From the NCBI GenBank assembly GCA_905221115.1, contig CAJNBX010000007.1, forward strand, positions 1-64,000: a DNA stretch of 64,000 nucleotides. Direction: 5' to 3'. Both the position numbers and the translations under genes were made by a program. Numbering within the stretch: the stretch's first letter is position 1; every line of letters begins with the position of its first letter. Positions 35,910-44,783 of this stretch are shown piece after piece. Source of the DNA: a bacterium. Its GTDB lineage: Bacteria > Bacillota > Bacilli > Lactobacillales > Streptococcaceae. A model generated the notes under the pieces. It was not told the origin of the DNA. It did not search any database and saw nothing but the letters and a program-made list of their open reading frames with translations.

Positions 35910-37098
35910 CAGCCTTCACCTCTTTTCCTTCCTCTAGAGAAGACGTTGGGTTACTGATGACCTTGACTCCATTTGTCAGACCTGAAGTGATTTCTTGGTT
36001 GTCTGCATCAGCATTGCCCAAACCAACTTCCACTTTCTTGGCCTTTTTCTGCTCGTCAAGCACCCAGACATAGTTCTTATCATTTTCAGTCACAACACTT
36101 GTTAGAGGAACCAAAATGGCTTTACTCTTATTCTTGACCTCAACGCTTACTGAAAATCCTTGTTTCAAATCACCGATTTCACTTGTAACATCGATGGTAT
36201 ATGGATATTTAGAACCAGAATTACCACCTGCTGTGGCAGTAGCTGCACTTGCTGCTTCACCATTGTTTTTAGGGTAGTCCGAAATGTAGCTAATCTTACC
36301 AGTCCAGCTCTTATCTTGGTAAACTTTAGAAGTAAAGGTTACTTCTTGTCCTACAGAGAGGTTGGCAAGGTTATATTCAGATAGTTCACCCTTAACTTGC
36401 AAGTTTTCATTGCTAACGACATGAACTACCACCTGGCTAGCTCCAGTTGGAGATTTAGAAACATTACGGTTGACTTCGACCACAGTTCCCTCTAAGGTAC
36501 TGAGAACCGTCATGGCATCCAACTGACTTTGAGCCTTGCTTAATTGCGCTGCTGCATCTGCACGAGCATCACGAGCATCACCTAATTGTGCATCAATAGA
36601 TGATACCGAATTTCCTGAGACTGCAGCTTGAGTTTGGGTTGCAGCTCCTTCGCCTCCTGCTGGTGTTGGCAACTGTGGAGTAGGAGCTGAAGCGGCTTCA
36701 TTTCGCGCTTGGTTGAGTTCGTTGATATGACGATCTGCCTTAGCTACTGCTCGACTCGCTGAATCATAGGCCGCCTGTGCTTCTGAACTACTGTACTTGA
36801 CTAAAGCCTGTCCTTCACTGACTTTATCACCCACAGAAACAAGGATTTCATCTAAATCACCCTTACTAGCATCAAAATAAACATATTGTTCATTTTTTGC
36901 TGTTACTGTCCCTGATAATAAAACAGAGGATGCCACGCTTCCTTCCTTGGCAACAACAAGATGAGTAGCCTCATCTTTTACAGCAGTCTGAGAAGGTTGT
37001 CTAAAGAGCAAAATGCCCCCAGCACCCAATACAACTACACTTGCAGCACCAATTGCTGCATACAATTGCCACTTTTTAGCTTTACCATTCTTTTTCAT
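35893..37098 (-). CDS. Membrane-fusion (MacA/HlyD-like) adaptor
   Basis: About 401 residues. An N-terminal membrane anchor (about 8-28, LYAAIGAASVVVLGAGGIL), lipoyl/barrel-sandwich halves (DEILVSVGDKVSEGQALVKY and TVLSTLEGTVVEVNRNVS), an Ala/Gln-rich coiled-coil hairpin between them, then beta-barrel domains. ATG 37098 follows AAGGAG; the longer frame to 37143 has no ribosome site. First gene of the adaptor-ATPase-permease operon. Confidence 0.92.
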   Translation of the reverse strand: MKKNGKAKKWQLYAAIGAASVVVLGAGGILLFRQPSQTAVKDEATHLVVAKEGSVASSVLLSGTVTAKNEQYVYFDASKGDLDEILVSVGDKVSEGQALVKYSSSEAQAAYDSASRAVAKADRHINELNQARNEAASAPTPQLPTPAGGEGAATQTQAAVSGNSVSSIDAQLGDARDARADAAAQLSKAQSQLDAMTVLSTLEGTVVEVNRNVSKSPTGASQVVVHVVSNENLQVKGELSEYNLANLSVGQEVTFTSKVYQDKSWTGKISYISDYPKNNGEAASAATATAGGNSGSKYPYTIDVTSEIGDLKQGFSVSVEVKNKSKAILVPLTSVVTENDKNYVWVLDEQKKAKKVEVGLGNADADNQEITSGLTNGVKVISNPTSSLEEGKEVKADEATN

Positions 37099-37134
37099 AA
37101 TGAAACTCCTTTTTGATTTAAAGTTCTTAACAAT

Positions 37135-37163
37135 ATTATACAAAAATTATCAATTTGAAACAA
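37135..37163 (-). promoter_or_regulatory. Promoter of the MacAB-like operon
   Basis: TTGTTT (37158-37163), 17-base spacer and perfect TATAAT (37135-37140) on the minus strand. Confidence 0.7.
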
Positions 37164-37165
37164 TA

Positions 37166-37195
37166 ACATTTCAGAACGAAATAATGACATTTCAG
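37166..37195. promoter_or_regulatory. Direct repeat of the LytTR/ComE-like pattern
   Basis: Two identical 9-mers ACATTTCAG separated by exactly 12 bases (37166-37174 and 37187-37195, + strand). This matches the spacing and sequence pattern of ComE-type response-regulator sites as I recall them. It directly abuts the -35 of the minus-strand efflux operon, but in the reverse orientation. Confidence 0.5.
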
Positions 37196-37308
37196 GATTT
37201 AATTATTGTTCGGAATTTATTTTACAATCATTGTACTAGTTATATAATACACTTTATTTTTCTTTTTTGCAAGCCTTTTCTTTAAATTTTTTTGAACGTA
37301 GCAGATTT

Positions 37309-37337
37309 TTGCAATCACATCAAAAAAAAGATAGAAT
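37309..37337 (+). promoter_or_regulatory. Candidate gor promoter
   Basis: TTGCAA (37309-37314), 17-base spacer, TAGAAT (37332-37337); AAAGGAG precedes the gor ATG. Confidence 0.5.
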
Positions 37338-37391
37338 ATGACTATCAAAAAATGACACTCTACTATTTAAAAGAGTACAAAGGAGTTTTCA

Positions 37392-38738
37392 ATGAGAGAA
37401 TATGATATCATTGCTATCGGTGGAGGTAGCGGAGGAATCGCTACTATGAACCGTGCCGGTGAACATGGAGCCAAAGCAGCTGTGATTGAAGAAAAGAAAT
37501 TAGGTGGAACCTGTGTCAATGTCGGCTGTGTTCCTAAAAAAATCATGTGGTACGGGGCGCAAATCGCTGAGACTTTCCATCAATTTGGAGAAGATTACGG
37601 CTTTAAGACTACTGATCTTAATTTTGACTTTGCAACCCTACGTCGCAATCGTGAAGCCTACATTGATCGCGCTCGTTCTTCTTATGATGGCAGTTTTAAA
37701 CGCAACGGAGTAGACTTGATTGAAGGTCATGCTGAATTTGTAGATTCTCATACTGTCAGCGTAAATGGTGAACTGATTCGTGCCAAACATATCGTGATTG
37801 CGACTGGTGCTCATCCAAGTATTCCTAATATTCCTGGTGCTGAACTAGGTGGATCTTCTGATGATGTATTTGCCTGGGAAGAATTGCCAGAGTCAGTTGC
37901 CATTCTAGGTGCTGGTTATATCGCCGTTGAATTGGCTGGCGTACTCCACACTTTTGGTGTCAAGACAGACCTCTTTGTTCGTCGTGATCGTCCTTTACGT
38001 GGTTTTGATTCTTACATCGTTGAAGGTTTGGTCAAGGAAATGGAAAGAACAAACTTACCACTTCATACTCACAAAGTCCCTGCCAAGTTAGAAAAAACTG
38101 CTGAAGGCATTACCATTCATTTCGAAGATGGAACTAGTCACACTGCTAGTCAAGTTATCTGGGCTACAGGTCGCCGTCCAAATGTTAAGGGCTTGCAACT
38201 TGAAAAAGCTGGAGTCACTCTGAACGAACGTGGCTTTATCCAAGTGGATGAATACCAAAATACTGTTGTTGAAGGAATATACGCTCTAGGTGATGTAACG
38301 GGTGAAAAAGAACTGACTCCAGTTGCTATCAAGGCTGGACGTACCCTATCTGAACGCCTCTTTAACGGAAAAACTACTGCTAAAATGGATTACTCAACTA
38401 TTCCAACCGTTGTCTTTTCACACCCTGCTATCGGAACTGTTGGGTTGACAGAAGACCAAGCTATTAAAGAATACGGTCAAGACCAAATCAAGGTTTACAA
38501 ATCAAGCTTTACTTCTATGTACTCTGCTTGCACTTGCAACCGCCAAGAAACACGTTTCAAATTGATAACAGCTGGTTCAGAAGAAAAAGTTGTCGGACTT
38601 CATGGAATTGGCTATGGTGTTGATGAAATGATTCAAGGATTTGCTGTTGCTATCAAAATGGGAGCAACCAAAGCTGACTTTGATGCAACCGTGGCGATTC
38701 ACCCAACTGCATCTGAAGAATTTGTAACCATGCGTTAA
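37392..38738 (+). CDS. gor: Glutathione-disulfide reductase
   Basis: NADPH-dependent flavoprotein reducing oxidised glutathione; cytoplasmic defence against oxidative stress. The 448 residues show FAD-binding [17 protein letters not shown], the redox disulfide C41-VNVG-C46, NADPH-binding [27 protein letters not shown], and the C-terminal [11 protein letters not shown] with the catalytic His-Glu. Since mitis streptococci do not make glutathione, it should act on imported glutathione. Confidence 0.95.
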   Translation: MREYDIIAIGGGSGGIATMNRAGEHGAKAAVIEEKKLGGTCVNVGCVPKKIMWYGAQIAETFHQFGEDYGFKTTDLNFDFATLRRNREAYIDRARSSYDGSFKRNGVDLIEGHAEFVDSHTVSVNGELIRAKHIVIATGAHPSIPNIPGAELGGSSDDVFAWEELPESVAILGAGYIAVELAGVLHTFGVKTDLFVRRDRPLRGFDSYIVEGLVKEMERTNLPLHTHKVPAKLEKTAEGITIHFEDGTSHTASQVIWATGRRPNVKGLQLEKAGVTLNERGFIQVDEYQNTVVEGIYALGDVTGEKELTPVAIKAGRTLSERLFNGKTTAKMDYSTIPTVVFSHPAIGTVGLTEDQAIKEYGQDQIKVYKSSFTSMYSACTCNRQETRFKLITAGSEEKVVGLHGIGYGVDEMIQGFAVAIKMGATKADFDATVAIHPTASEEFVTMR

Positions 38739-38744
38739 TCGAAA

Positions 38745-38781
38745 CAAAAGAAGTTGATACAAATGTGTCTGCTTCTTTTTT
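38745..38781 (+). terminator. gor terminator
   Basis: Hairpin AAAGAAG...CTTCTTT with an inner GATAC/GTGTC stem and a run of six T. Confidence 0.8.
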
Positions 38782-38840
38782 GATGATTTACGAAATGATG
38801 AAAACAACTTACCCAGTCAGCAAATCGGCTGTTACAATTT

Positions 38841-38872
38841 TTGTTACCTTGTTTTTAAAAATTGGTTGACAA
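38841..38872 (+). promoter_or_regulatory. BirA-like operator at bioY
   Basis: Half sites TTGTTACCT (38841-38849) and GGTTGACAA (38864-38872) form an imperfect inverted pair with about 14 bases between, the layout of Firmicute BirA biotin-repressor operators. The right half overlaps the -35. Confidence 0.55.
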
Positions 38873-38893
38873 TATTTCTCCTACGAGTATAAT
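38866..38893 (+). promoter_or_regulatory. bioY promoter
   Basis: Perfect TTGACA (38866-38871), 16-base spacer, perfect TATAAT (38888-38893). Confidence 0.85.
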
Positions 38894-38926
38894 TGTTACT
38901 ATACATAAGAAAAGAGGTTAACTATT

Positions 38927-39463
38927 TTGAAAAAAGCGCACGTTTATGCTATCCCTGCGATTGGGGCTGCTCTCATTGCTGTGTTGGCACAAATCACTCT
39001 TCCAATTGGGCCTGTTCCCTTCACTCTACAAAACTTTGCAATCGGCTTGATTGCTACTGTCTTTAGACCGAGAGAGGCTGTAGTTTCTGTTGGACTCTAT
39101 CTTCTTCTAGGTGCTATCGGTCTTCCTGTCTTTGCAGGAGGTGGAGCTGGTTTTCATGCTTTGATTGGTCCTACTGCAGGCTATCTTTGGTTTTATCTTG
39201 TTTATTCTGGACTTACCTCTTCTCTAACTAACAGTGATAGTGGTTTTGTCAGAATTTTTCTAGCAAATCTCTTGGGAGATACACTTGTTTTTGTTGGTGG
39301 GATCATTGGATTGCATTTCCTAGCTGGAATGCCATTTGAAAAAGCTCTTGTTGTGGGGGTATTTCCCTTTATCATCCCAGATCTTGGTAAAATTATTGCT
39401 ATTAGTTTTATTAGCCGTCCATTACTTCAACGCCTTAAAAATCAGGCTTACTTTACTAACTAA
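38927..39463 (+). CDS. bioY: Biotin ECF transporter S component BioY
   Basis: Membrane substrate-binding subunit for biotin uptake, working with a shared ECF energising module encoded elsewhere. The 178 residues have about six spans; LPIGPVPFTLQNFAIGL and the VGLYLLLGAIGLPVFAGGGAG-type biotin-binding loop are diagnostic. The start is a TTG at 38927, preceded by AGAGG. A strong promoter with a BirA-like operator suggests repression by biotin. Confidence 0.93.
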   Translation: MKKAHVYAIPAIGAALIAVLAQITLPIGPVPFTLQNFAIGLIATVFRPREAVVSVGLYLLLGAIGLPVFAGGGAGFHALIGPTAGYLWFYLVYSGLTSSLTNSDSGFVRIFLANLLGDTLVFVGGIIGLHFLAGMPFEKALVVGVFPFIIPDLGKIIAISFISRPLLQRLKNQAYFTN

Positions 39464-39502
39464 AAAAGGATATCGAGTTATCATGACTCAATATCCTTTT
39501 CT
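39464..39502. terminator. Bidirectional terminator bioY / ydbC-like gene
   Basis: AAAAGGATAT-CGAGT / ACTCA-ATATCCTTTT hairpin with T runs on both sides. Confidence 0.85.
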
Positions 39503-39516
39503 TTCATTTTGAAAAC

Positions 39517-39732
39517 TTAATTGCCTTTAAAGGCATCCACCATCGTTTGAAATTCTTCATTTGAGAGAGTAATCCCTTTGCCCATTTTAGTGTGATCTGG
39601 ACTCCAAGCACGAATATCAAACTTTGCAGGGGCACCATTAAAGCTCACACGGTTGATTTCCTTGGTCCAACCTTTTTCGTTTTCAGAAAGAGTCAGCAAG
39701 TGCTCTTCGATTTCAAATGTAAATTCTGCCAT
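39517..39732 (-). CDS. PC4/YdbC-like ssDNA-binding protein
   Basis: A 71-residue protein resembling lactococcal YdbC, a single PC4-type ssDNA-binding domain: FEIEEHLLTLSE, GWTKEINRVSFNG, KFDIRAWSPDHTKMGKGITLS. Probably a dimer protecting or remodelling single-stranded DNA. A perfect SigX cin-box lies 30 bases upstream, so it is probably a late competence gene acting on incoming ssDNA; I recall the pneumococcal homologue being listed among late com genes. Confidence 0.88.
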   Translation of the reverse strand: MAEFTFEIEEHLLTLSENEKGWTKEINRVSFNGAPAKFDIRAWSPDHTKMGKGITLSNEEFQTMVDAFKGN

Positions 39733-39762
39733 TTTCTTCTCCTTTTTTAGCTTTCATTAGTT

Positions 39763-39770
39763 TATTCGTA
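39763..39770 (-). promoter_or_regulatory. SigX (ComX) cin-box
   Basis: Minus strand TACGAATA, the exact consensus -10 of streptococcal alternative sigma factor SigX, 30 bases upstream of the ydbC-like ATG. AAGGAG lies between. Confidence 0.8.
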
Positions 39771-39775
39771 AAATC

Positions 39776-39804
39776 TTGTAGATTTTAGGAAAATTTTATA
39801 TAAT
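39776..39804 (+). promoter_or_regulatory. Promoter of the 106-aa gene
   Basis: TTGTAG (39776-39781), 17-base spacer, TATAAT (39799-39804); GGGAGG before the ATG. It is back-to-back with the cin-box. Confidence 0.7.
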
Positions 39805-39830
39805 ATTGATATAAAAGAAGGGAGGCCAAT

Positions 39831-40151
39831 ATGAGACATAAATTCCAGCAAGTTTTAGATAAAATACATGACTTTTTAAATGGACATGACCAACCTGACC
39901 ATACTGAAAGCAACTCCCTTACAGCCACTATTGAAGAGGCTATCCAGAAACAAACCGCTGTTCACCTTATCTTGTCTGAGACAAGTTTTACAGGTGACAT
40001 CATCAAATACGATCAGCAACGTCAGCAAATTATCGTGAAAAATTTTGCCAAAAATGTAACCCGTATTATCCGCATAAGCGATATTCAACGCCTGCGATTT
40101 GTCCCTTCAACAGTCCAAACAGCCCAAAAAAATAGATTTAAGAAAGAGTGA
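39831..40151 (+). CDS. Conserved streptococcal protein, unknown function
   Basis: A 106-residue soluble protein. The N-terminal third is polar (QQVLDKIHDFLNGHD), the rest reads as a small beta-barrel: AVHLILSETSFTGDIIKYD and QIIVKNFAKNVTRIIRISDIQRLRFV, reminiscent of Sm/YolD-like regulatory barrels. No confident family. Own promoter, GGGAGG ribosome site and terminator. Confidence 0.8.
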   Translation: MRHKFQQVLDKIHDFLNGHDQPDHTESNSLTATIEEAIQKQTAVHLILSETSFTGDIIKYDQQRQQIIVKNFAKNVTRIIRISDIQRLRFVPSTVQTAQKNRFKKE

Positions 40152-40180
40152 GATGTAGTTACTGCATCCCACTCTTTTTT
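40143..40180 (+). terminator. Terminator after the 106-aa gene
   Basis: AAAGAGTG-GATG...CATC-CACTCTTTTTT hairpin with a one-base mismatch on each side and a run of six T. Confidence 0.85.
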
Positions 40181-40181
40181 C

Positions 40182-40520
40182 TTAGCGAACTTGTTCAAAA
40201 TGTAAATGAACGGCGATATGATCTCCATAACCACTTCTTTCCAAGTCACGTTGTAAACGATAGGAAATGTAGTGTTCTGCAATGGTAATGTAACCTGCAC
40301 CCAGTAGACGATGTTCAACCATAGACTGAATCATGCTAATGGTAGCACGTTCCACCTTGGCCTCTTCCAAATCCAAAACCACTTTCTTAGTGACTTGTGC
40401 AAGGTTTTGACGCAAATCATCTGTCAATACATAGACAGTCTGGGCCGCCTTTAAGATAGCTTGGTAAATCTTATCTGGATTAAATTCAGCAATTTCGCCA
40501 TCACGTTTGATTACTTGCAT
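40182..40520 (-). CDS. Stand-alone ATP-cone domain protein
   Basis: A 112-residue protein almost entirely an ATP-cone: MQVIKRDGEIAEFNPDKIYQ, AILKAAQ, then VERATISMIQSMVEHRLL and a C-terminal AEHYISYRLQRDLERSG. ATP-cones sense dATP/ATP in NrdR and ribonucleotide reductases, but here there is no zinc ribbon or reductase domain. Role unknown. Located 11 bases past trmD, likely in the rimM-trmD operon. Confidence 0.88.
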   Translation of the reverse strand: MQVIKRDGEIAEFNPDKIYQAILKAAQTVYVLTDDLRQNLAQVTKKVVLDLEEAKVERATISMIQSMVEHRLLGAGYITIAEHYISYRLQRDLERSGYGDHIAVHLHFEQVR

Positions 40521-40531
40521 AGGTTTCTCCT

Positions 40532-41251
40532 TTATTCTTTGTTTTCTTTGATTTCTGCCAGCATTTTTTCTTCTTCTGCTGTCAGTTGATAATGTTCTAA
40601 CAAATCCGGTCTGCGCTCGTAGGTTTTCTTTAAACTCTCATACAGTCGCCACTGACGAATCTTTTCATGGTGACCACTCATCAGTACATCTGGCACAAGC
40701 ATACCTCGATAATCATAGGGACGTGTATACTGAGGATATTCAAGAAGGCCTGAAGAAAAACTATCATCTTGGTGGCTAGACTCCTTGCCAATCACTTCTG
40801 GAATCAGGCGCACAGTAGCGTCAATCATAGTCATGGCCGCCAATTCTCCTCCAGTTAAGACATAATCACCTAGAGAAATCTCATCTGTTACCAAGGTCTT
40901 GATCCGCTCATCATAGCCCTCATAGTGACCGCAGATAAAGATAAGTTCTTCCTCTTGAGCCAAATCCTCAGCATAAGCCTGATCAAACTGCTTTCCAGCT
41001 GGATCGAGGAGAATCACGCGCGGATTTTTCTTTTCAATAGCGTCAAAGGCATCGAAAATGGGTTGCGCCCGGAGTAACATACCCTGACCCCCTCCATATG
41101 GTTCATCATCGACGTGACGAGTCTTTTCAGCATATTCTCGAAAATTATGATACTGGATATCCAAGAGCCCTTTTTCACGAGCCTTTCCAACAATTGAGTG
41201 CTCCAGTGGAGAGAACATCTCTGGAAAGAGGGTTAAAATATCAATCTTCAT
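40532..41251 (-). CDS. trmD: tRNA (guanine-N1)-methyltransferase
   Basis: Methylates G37 of tRNAs reading CNN and UGG-type codons, preventing frameshifts. The 239 residues contain [25 protein letters not shown], and the SPOUT trefoil-knot segments [13 protein letters not shown] and [17 protein letters not shown]. It overlaps rimM by 11 bases, a common bacterial arrangement. Confidence 0.97.
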   Translation of the reverse strand: MKIDILTLFPEMFSPLEHSIVGKAREKGLLDIQYHNFREYAEKTRHVDDEPYGGGQGMLLRAQPIFDAFDAIEKKNPRVILLDPAGKQFDQAYAEDLAQEEELIFICGHYEGYDERIKTLVTDEISLGDYVLTGGELAAMTMIDATVRLIPEVIGKESSHQDDSFSSGLLEYPQYTRPYDYRGMLVPDVLMSGHHEKIRQWRLYESLKKTYERRPDLLEHYQLTAEEEKMLAEIKENKE

Positions 41252-41759
41252 CGTCTAACCCTTCTAAGATTTCCACATCGACGCGGTTATTTGGAATATC
41301 GACATTGAGAATCACTGGTGGGATATAAGGTAAAAGCAAATCACGTTTACCTTTTCGCTTGACCACCCAGACATCGTTAGCACCTGGTTGCAGGATTTCC
41401 TTGATGGTTCCAATCAGGTTCTCTCCCTCATAGACTTCCAAACCGATAATCTCGTGATAGTAGAATTCACCATCATCTAGATCGTTCAAATCTTCCTCAG
41501 CAACTTTGAGACTGTAACCCTTGTACTTTTCGATAGCGTTGATATGGTACATATCTTTGAATTTAATGATGTCAAAGTTCTTCTGTTTACGGTGGCTAGC
41601 AATAGTTACTGTTTGAACAAACTGATCTTTTTCATCAAACAAAGCCAGCTCAGCTCCTTTTTTAAACCGTTCTTCTGCAAAATCCGTCACAGACAAGACT
41701 CGCATCTCACCCTGCAAGCCCTGCGTATTGACGATTTTCCCAACATTAAAGTAGTTCAT
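41241..41759 (-). CDS. rimM: Ribosome maturation factor RimM
   Basis: Assists assembly of the 30S head with S19. The 172 residues have the N-terminal RimM barrel ([21 protein letters not shown]) and the C-terminal PRC-barrel ([28 protein letters not shown]). Overlaps trmD. In this genome rpsP lies in a separate unit 2.7 kb away. Confidence 0.96.
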   Translation of the reverse strand: MNYFNVGKIVNTQGLQGEMRVLSVTDFAEERFKKGAELALFDEKDQFVQTVTIASHRKQKNFDIIKFKDMYHINAIEKYKGYSLKVAEEDLNDLDDGEFYYHEIIGLEVYEGENLIGTIKEILQPGANDVWVVKRKGKRDLLLPYIPPVILNVDIPNNRVDVEILEGLDDED

Positions 41760-41835
41760 CTTGTCTCCTGTAGTCTATTTCTATCCTTTATTTTAACACG
41801 TTCCAAGGATTTTCTCAAGTTGGATAAATCTCATC

Positions 41836-42693
41836 TTACAGAGCTACTACTTCTTCAAAGAATTCACCAATTATCTGATTAAACTCTTCAGAATGATCAT
41901 TCATCGGTTGGTGTTTACTATCTGCAATCGTTACTTGACGCGCATTGGGATTTAAAGCAATGATCCCATCATAGATCATTTTTAGGTGTTTAGGAAAATC
42001 ATTTTCGCCTCTTACTAATAGCATAGGAGGATTTCCATGATAACCTTCTATCTCGTGGACAGCCAAAAAACCTGTGATTCCAAGGTTCAAAAAAACATCT
42101 CGCCCAGTTTCTATAATTGCCGTCTTGACTAATTCTCTTGTGATAGGATTATCTGTACACATTTTTGAGTTCTTATCTGCAATCAACTTCCAAGGAATCG
42201 TTTTATACATAAGGGAACTATATTTTATGCGATTTCTCTCTTTATCTGATAGGTAACGATGCTGTCCCCAACTATCTACCATGACCAAGGCTAGAACTCT
42301 TTCTGGATGGCGATAGGTATACTCTTGAAGTGGATTTCCTCCCCAAGAATGTCCGACCAATATCACCTCTTCTAGCTGGAAATAGGATAAAATAGCATCT
42401 ACATCTTGAACAGCACCTTCTAAGTCAGGTAGACCAACTTTCATAGGTGATTCACCCTGTCCTCTAACATTGACAAAGTAGAGGTTAAATCCTTCAAAGG
42501 CATCATACTGGTGAGCCCACATCTGACTACGTCCACAAGCTCCATGATAAAAAATAATGTGGCCTTTATTTGTGTTTCCAGGACGATGATAAACAACCAA
42601 ATCACAATCTACGACTGGTATAATGTGACGTACCAAAGTCTCAGGTTTTCTGTTATAAAAAGCAATAGCTTCAGCTATATCATTTTGCTTCAT
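41836..42693 (-). CDS. Alpha/beta hydrolase
   Basis: A 285-residue cytoplasmic hydrolase. The oxyanion-hole segment IIFYHGACGRSQMW, nucleophile elbow VGHSWGGNPLQEY (Ser in GHSWGG) and C-terminal His in IADSKHQPMNDHSEEF form a plausible triad, with the acid probably in LLVRGENDFP. Substrate unknown. Monocistronic in appearance. Confidence 0.88.
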   Translation of the reverse strand: MKQNDIAEAIAFYNRKPETLVRHIIPVVDCDLVVYHRPGNTNKGHIIFYHGACGRSQMWAHQYDAFEGFNLYFVNVRGQGESPMKVGLPDLEGAVQDVDAILSYFQLEEVILVGHSWGGNPLQEYTYRHPERVLALVMVDSWGQHRYLSDKERNRIKYSSLMYKTIPWKLIADKNSKMCTDNPITRELVKTAIIETGRDVFLNLGITGFLAVHEIEGYHGNPPMLLVRGENDFPKHLKMIYDGIIALNPNARQVTIADSKHQPMNDHSEEFNQIIGEFFEEVVAL

Positions 42694-42842
42694 TATTACA
42701 CTCTCTCCTCTTTATCCTAGTGTCATTCTTTTTATCTATTTTATCACGCTATATTAAAATCATCGTTTTCCAAACTTAATTACATTAAATTTTTTGAATT
42801 TTCTGTATCATTTAGATTAAGAAAAAGACTGCTAAGCAATCT

Positions 42843-43745
42843 TTACTTTTTTCTCATCAGATTCATGCCTAAAATTCCAGCAATAATCAAAGTTGCTCCG
42901 ATTACATGGTAGCTATAAATTGGTTCGTGGAGGATAAGGGCTCCAGCTAGAATGGTCAAAACTGTTCCAAGATTACCAAAGACACTGACGGTTGATGCTC
43001 CAAGTCGAACAATAGCATAGATAGAGAGACTACCAGTAACGATAGAGGCTAGAATTCCCAAATAAAGAATTGAAAGCAGATAAGATACCTGTCCAAGTGG
43101 CGCAAAGTAAGCTAATATGTTGCCATCTAGATAGTGCGAGGTCAGACTCAGCGCATTAAAGGCGACGAAGCCAACAAATATCACAACAGCTGTCATATCC
43201 ATAGCCCGATAGCGTCCTCCTTTAGACTTGCTGAGAATATTGTTTATCGCATTTGCGAGAACAGATCCCAACATCAAAAGAAAGCCAAAGCTAGCAGTCT
43301 CAGTACCAAAGTTAGCTCCTTTACTAAGAAAGATAAAAACTACTCCTGCTACGGATAAAAATAAAAAGAACTTTTGAAGCAAGCTTGTCTTTTCCTTGAG
43401 AAAGGCCGATGCTAAAAGGAGCGTAAAAATCGGGACAAGAGCCTGTAAAATTCCAGCTTCAGAAGACGATATATACTGTAAAGCAAAGGATTGAAAAATA
43501 AAAAAGAGAAGCGGATAGAAAAGACTCATAGGAAGAATAGAAAGAATATCTTTTCTACTTAAACTCACTTTGATAAGTTTGGTTTGATGAAGAACGACCA
43601 TTACTAAAGCTGCGATTGTATAGCGATGCGCTAAGTTTGTGAGAGGACTAGCATAACCTAAAGCAATCTTAGTAAATAAAAAAGAAAATCCAATGATTGC
43701 TGAAAAGGATAAGGCTGCTAGGTAAGCTTTTGTTTTCTCGTTCAT
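42843..43745 (-). CDS. DMT-superfamily (EamA) transporter
   Basis: A 300-residue membrane protein with ten predicted spans arranged as two EamA repeats (about 8-138 and 150-297): FTKIALGYASPLTNLAHRY and SSSEAGILQALVPIFTLLLASAFLKE are family hallmarks, repeated as GASTVSVFGNLGTVLTILAGALILHE. Exporter or importer of unknown small metabolites. Confidence 0.9.
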   Translation of the reverse strand: MNEKTKAYLAALSFSAIIGFSFLFTKIALGYASPLTNLAHRYTIAALVMVVLHQTKLIKVSLSRKDILSILPMSLFYPLLFFIFQSFALQYISSSEAGILQALVPIFTLLLASAFLKEKTSLLQKFFLFLSVAGVVFIFLSKGANFGTETASFGFLLMLGSVLANAINNILSKSKGGRYRAMDMTAVVIFVGFVAFNALSLTSHYLDGNILAYFAPLGQVSYLLSILYLGILASIVTGSLSIYAIVRLGASTVSVFGNLGTVLTILAGALILHEPIYSYHVIGATLIIAGILGMNLMRKK

Positions 43746-43874
43746 AGACTGTTACTCCTTTTAAAAATAGCTATTCTCAAGATTAATTGACTATAATTCT
43801 TTGAGACTGTCTTTCCATTGTAGCATAGTAGAATCCTAGATGCTATTTCTAGGATTAGTATTTTATGCCTTCTT

Positions 43875-44070
43875 TCACCGTTTATCTTTTTCATTGCCTA
43901 AAAAGAATTCAGCAAGTCTGATCTGCTTTTCTCGTTCTTGTCTCACAAGTTCTAGCTTGTCTACCTCTTGGAGATTCCTCACTTTGATAATATAAACTGC
44001 CAATTTCATTTTTTTCTATGTTACTAGCTAGGGCAATATAGGTGAAATCTTCTTTATTAGTAAAAATCAT
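43875..44070 (-). pseudogene. Frameshifted small ORF relic
   Basis: An ATG at 44070 opens MIFTNKEDFTYIALASNIEK but the sense-looking sequence changes frame near codon 30 (to VRNLQEVDKLELVRQERE, ending GNEKDKR) and stops at 43875. Codon use looks coding on both sides, so it may be a decayed gene of about 65 residues. No family recognised. The flanking 43746-43874 and 44071-44157 hold nothing clear. Confidence 0.35.
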
Positions 44071-44157
44071 TTCTTATCGTCTTAGATGTCCCCCTTTAAA
44101 AAGCCTTCCAAATCACGTTCATGTTGGTACTTAATGGCTGCAATTTTACACTTCTCG

Positions 44158-44182
44158 CAAAAAAGCGAGACATTCGTCCCGC
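44158..44182 (-). terminator. rpsP-khpA terminator
   Basis: GCGGGAC-GAAT-GTCTCGC (one G-T pair) followed by six T on the minus strand, a few bases after the khpA stop. Confidence 0.85.
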
Positions 44183-44187
44183 CCTTC

Positions 44188-44427
44188 TTATTTTTCATCA
44201 ATAACGATTCTTACTTTTTTGTCTTCAGTTGGGACAGAGTAGACAATCGTTCTTATCGCAGAAATAGTGCGACCCTTACGACCGATTACACGACCCACAT
44301 CGCTTTGATCAAGATCCAAATGATATTCCAAAAATTCTGGTGTATCTTCAATCTTGATAGTTAGGGCATCTGGTTGTGAAATCAAGGGTTTCACAATCGC
44401 AATAATTAGATTTTCAATCGTATCCAT
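44188..44427 (-). CDS. khpA: RNA-binding protein KhpA (KH domain)
   Basis: A 79-residue single type-II KH domain: [16 protein letters not shown], then the GxxG loop in [17 protein letters not shown]. In pneumococcus KhpA partners KhpB/EloR and regulates cell elongation; that role is taken from the family. It lies 19 bases after rpsP, the usual operon. Confidence 0.95.
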   Translation of the reverse strand: MDTIENLIIAIVKPLISQPDALTIKIEDTPEFLEYHLDLDQSDVGRVIGRKGRTISAIRTIVYSVPTEDKKVRIVIDEK

Positions 44428-44446
44428 CTGTCAACCTACTTTAAAC

Positions 44447-44719
44447 TTATTTTGAGAATTTAGAATCGTGGAATTTCTTCAATACACCTTCTTTTGAAAG
44501 GATGTTGCGAACTGTATCTGAAGGTTGAGCTCCATCAGCCAACCATGCAAGAACGCGGTCTTCTTTCAAAGTTACTTGGTTTTCAGCAACAAGTGGGTTG
44601 TAAGTTCCAACTGTTTCGATGAAACGTCCGTCACGTGGTGAACGTGAATCTGCTACGTTGATACGGTAGAAAGGTTTTTTCTTAGAACCCATACGAGTCA
44701 AACGGATTTTAACTGCCAT
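44447..44719 (-). CDS. rpsP: 30S ribosomal protein S16
   Basis: A 90-residue S16: [35 protein letters not shown] is the family N-terminus in full, followed by ETVGTYNP and [15 protein letters not shown]. Needed for 30S assembly. It is first in the rpsP-khpA operon and has a strong promoter upstream. Confidence 0.98.
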   Translation of the reverse strand: MAVKIRLTRMGSKKKPFYRINVADSRSPRDGRFIETVGTYNPLVAENQVTLKEDRVLAWLADGAQPSDTVRNILSKEGVLKKFHDSKFSK

Positions 44720-44783
44720 TTTTAAAGTCTCTTTTCTTATTTTTTATTTCGGTGAAATAGCCGAGCTATTTATCACATGTTCT

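Noticed and set aside
37243..37248. TATAAT on the + strand as the gor promoter driven by the ComE-like repeat
   Set aside because: It is about 47 bases past the repeat and about 145 bases before gor; a closer TTGCAA-N17-TAGAAT is more plausible.
44071..44201. 38-codon ORF starting inside the khpA end, with a CEKC motif
   Set aside because: It runs straight through the khpA terminator stem and T run and has no ribosome site; only its C-terminal half looks coding, so at best a relic.
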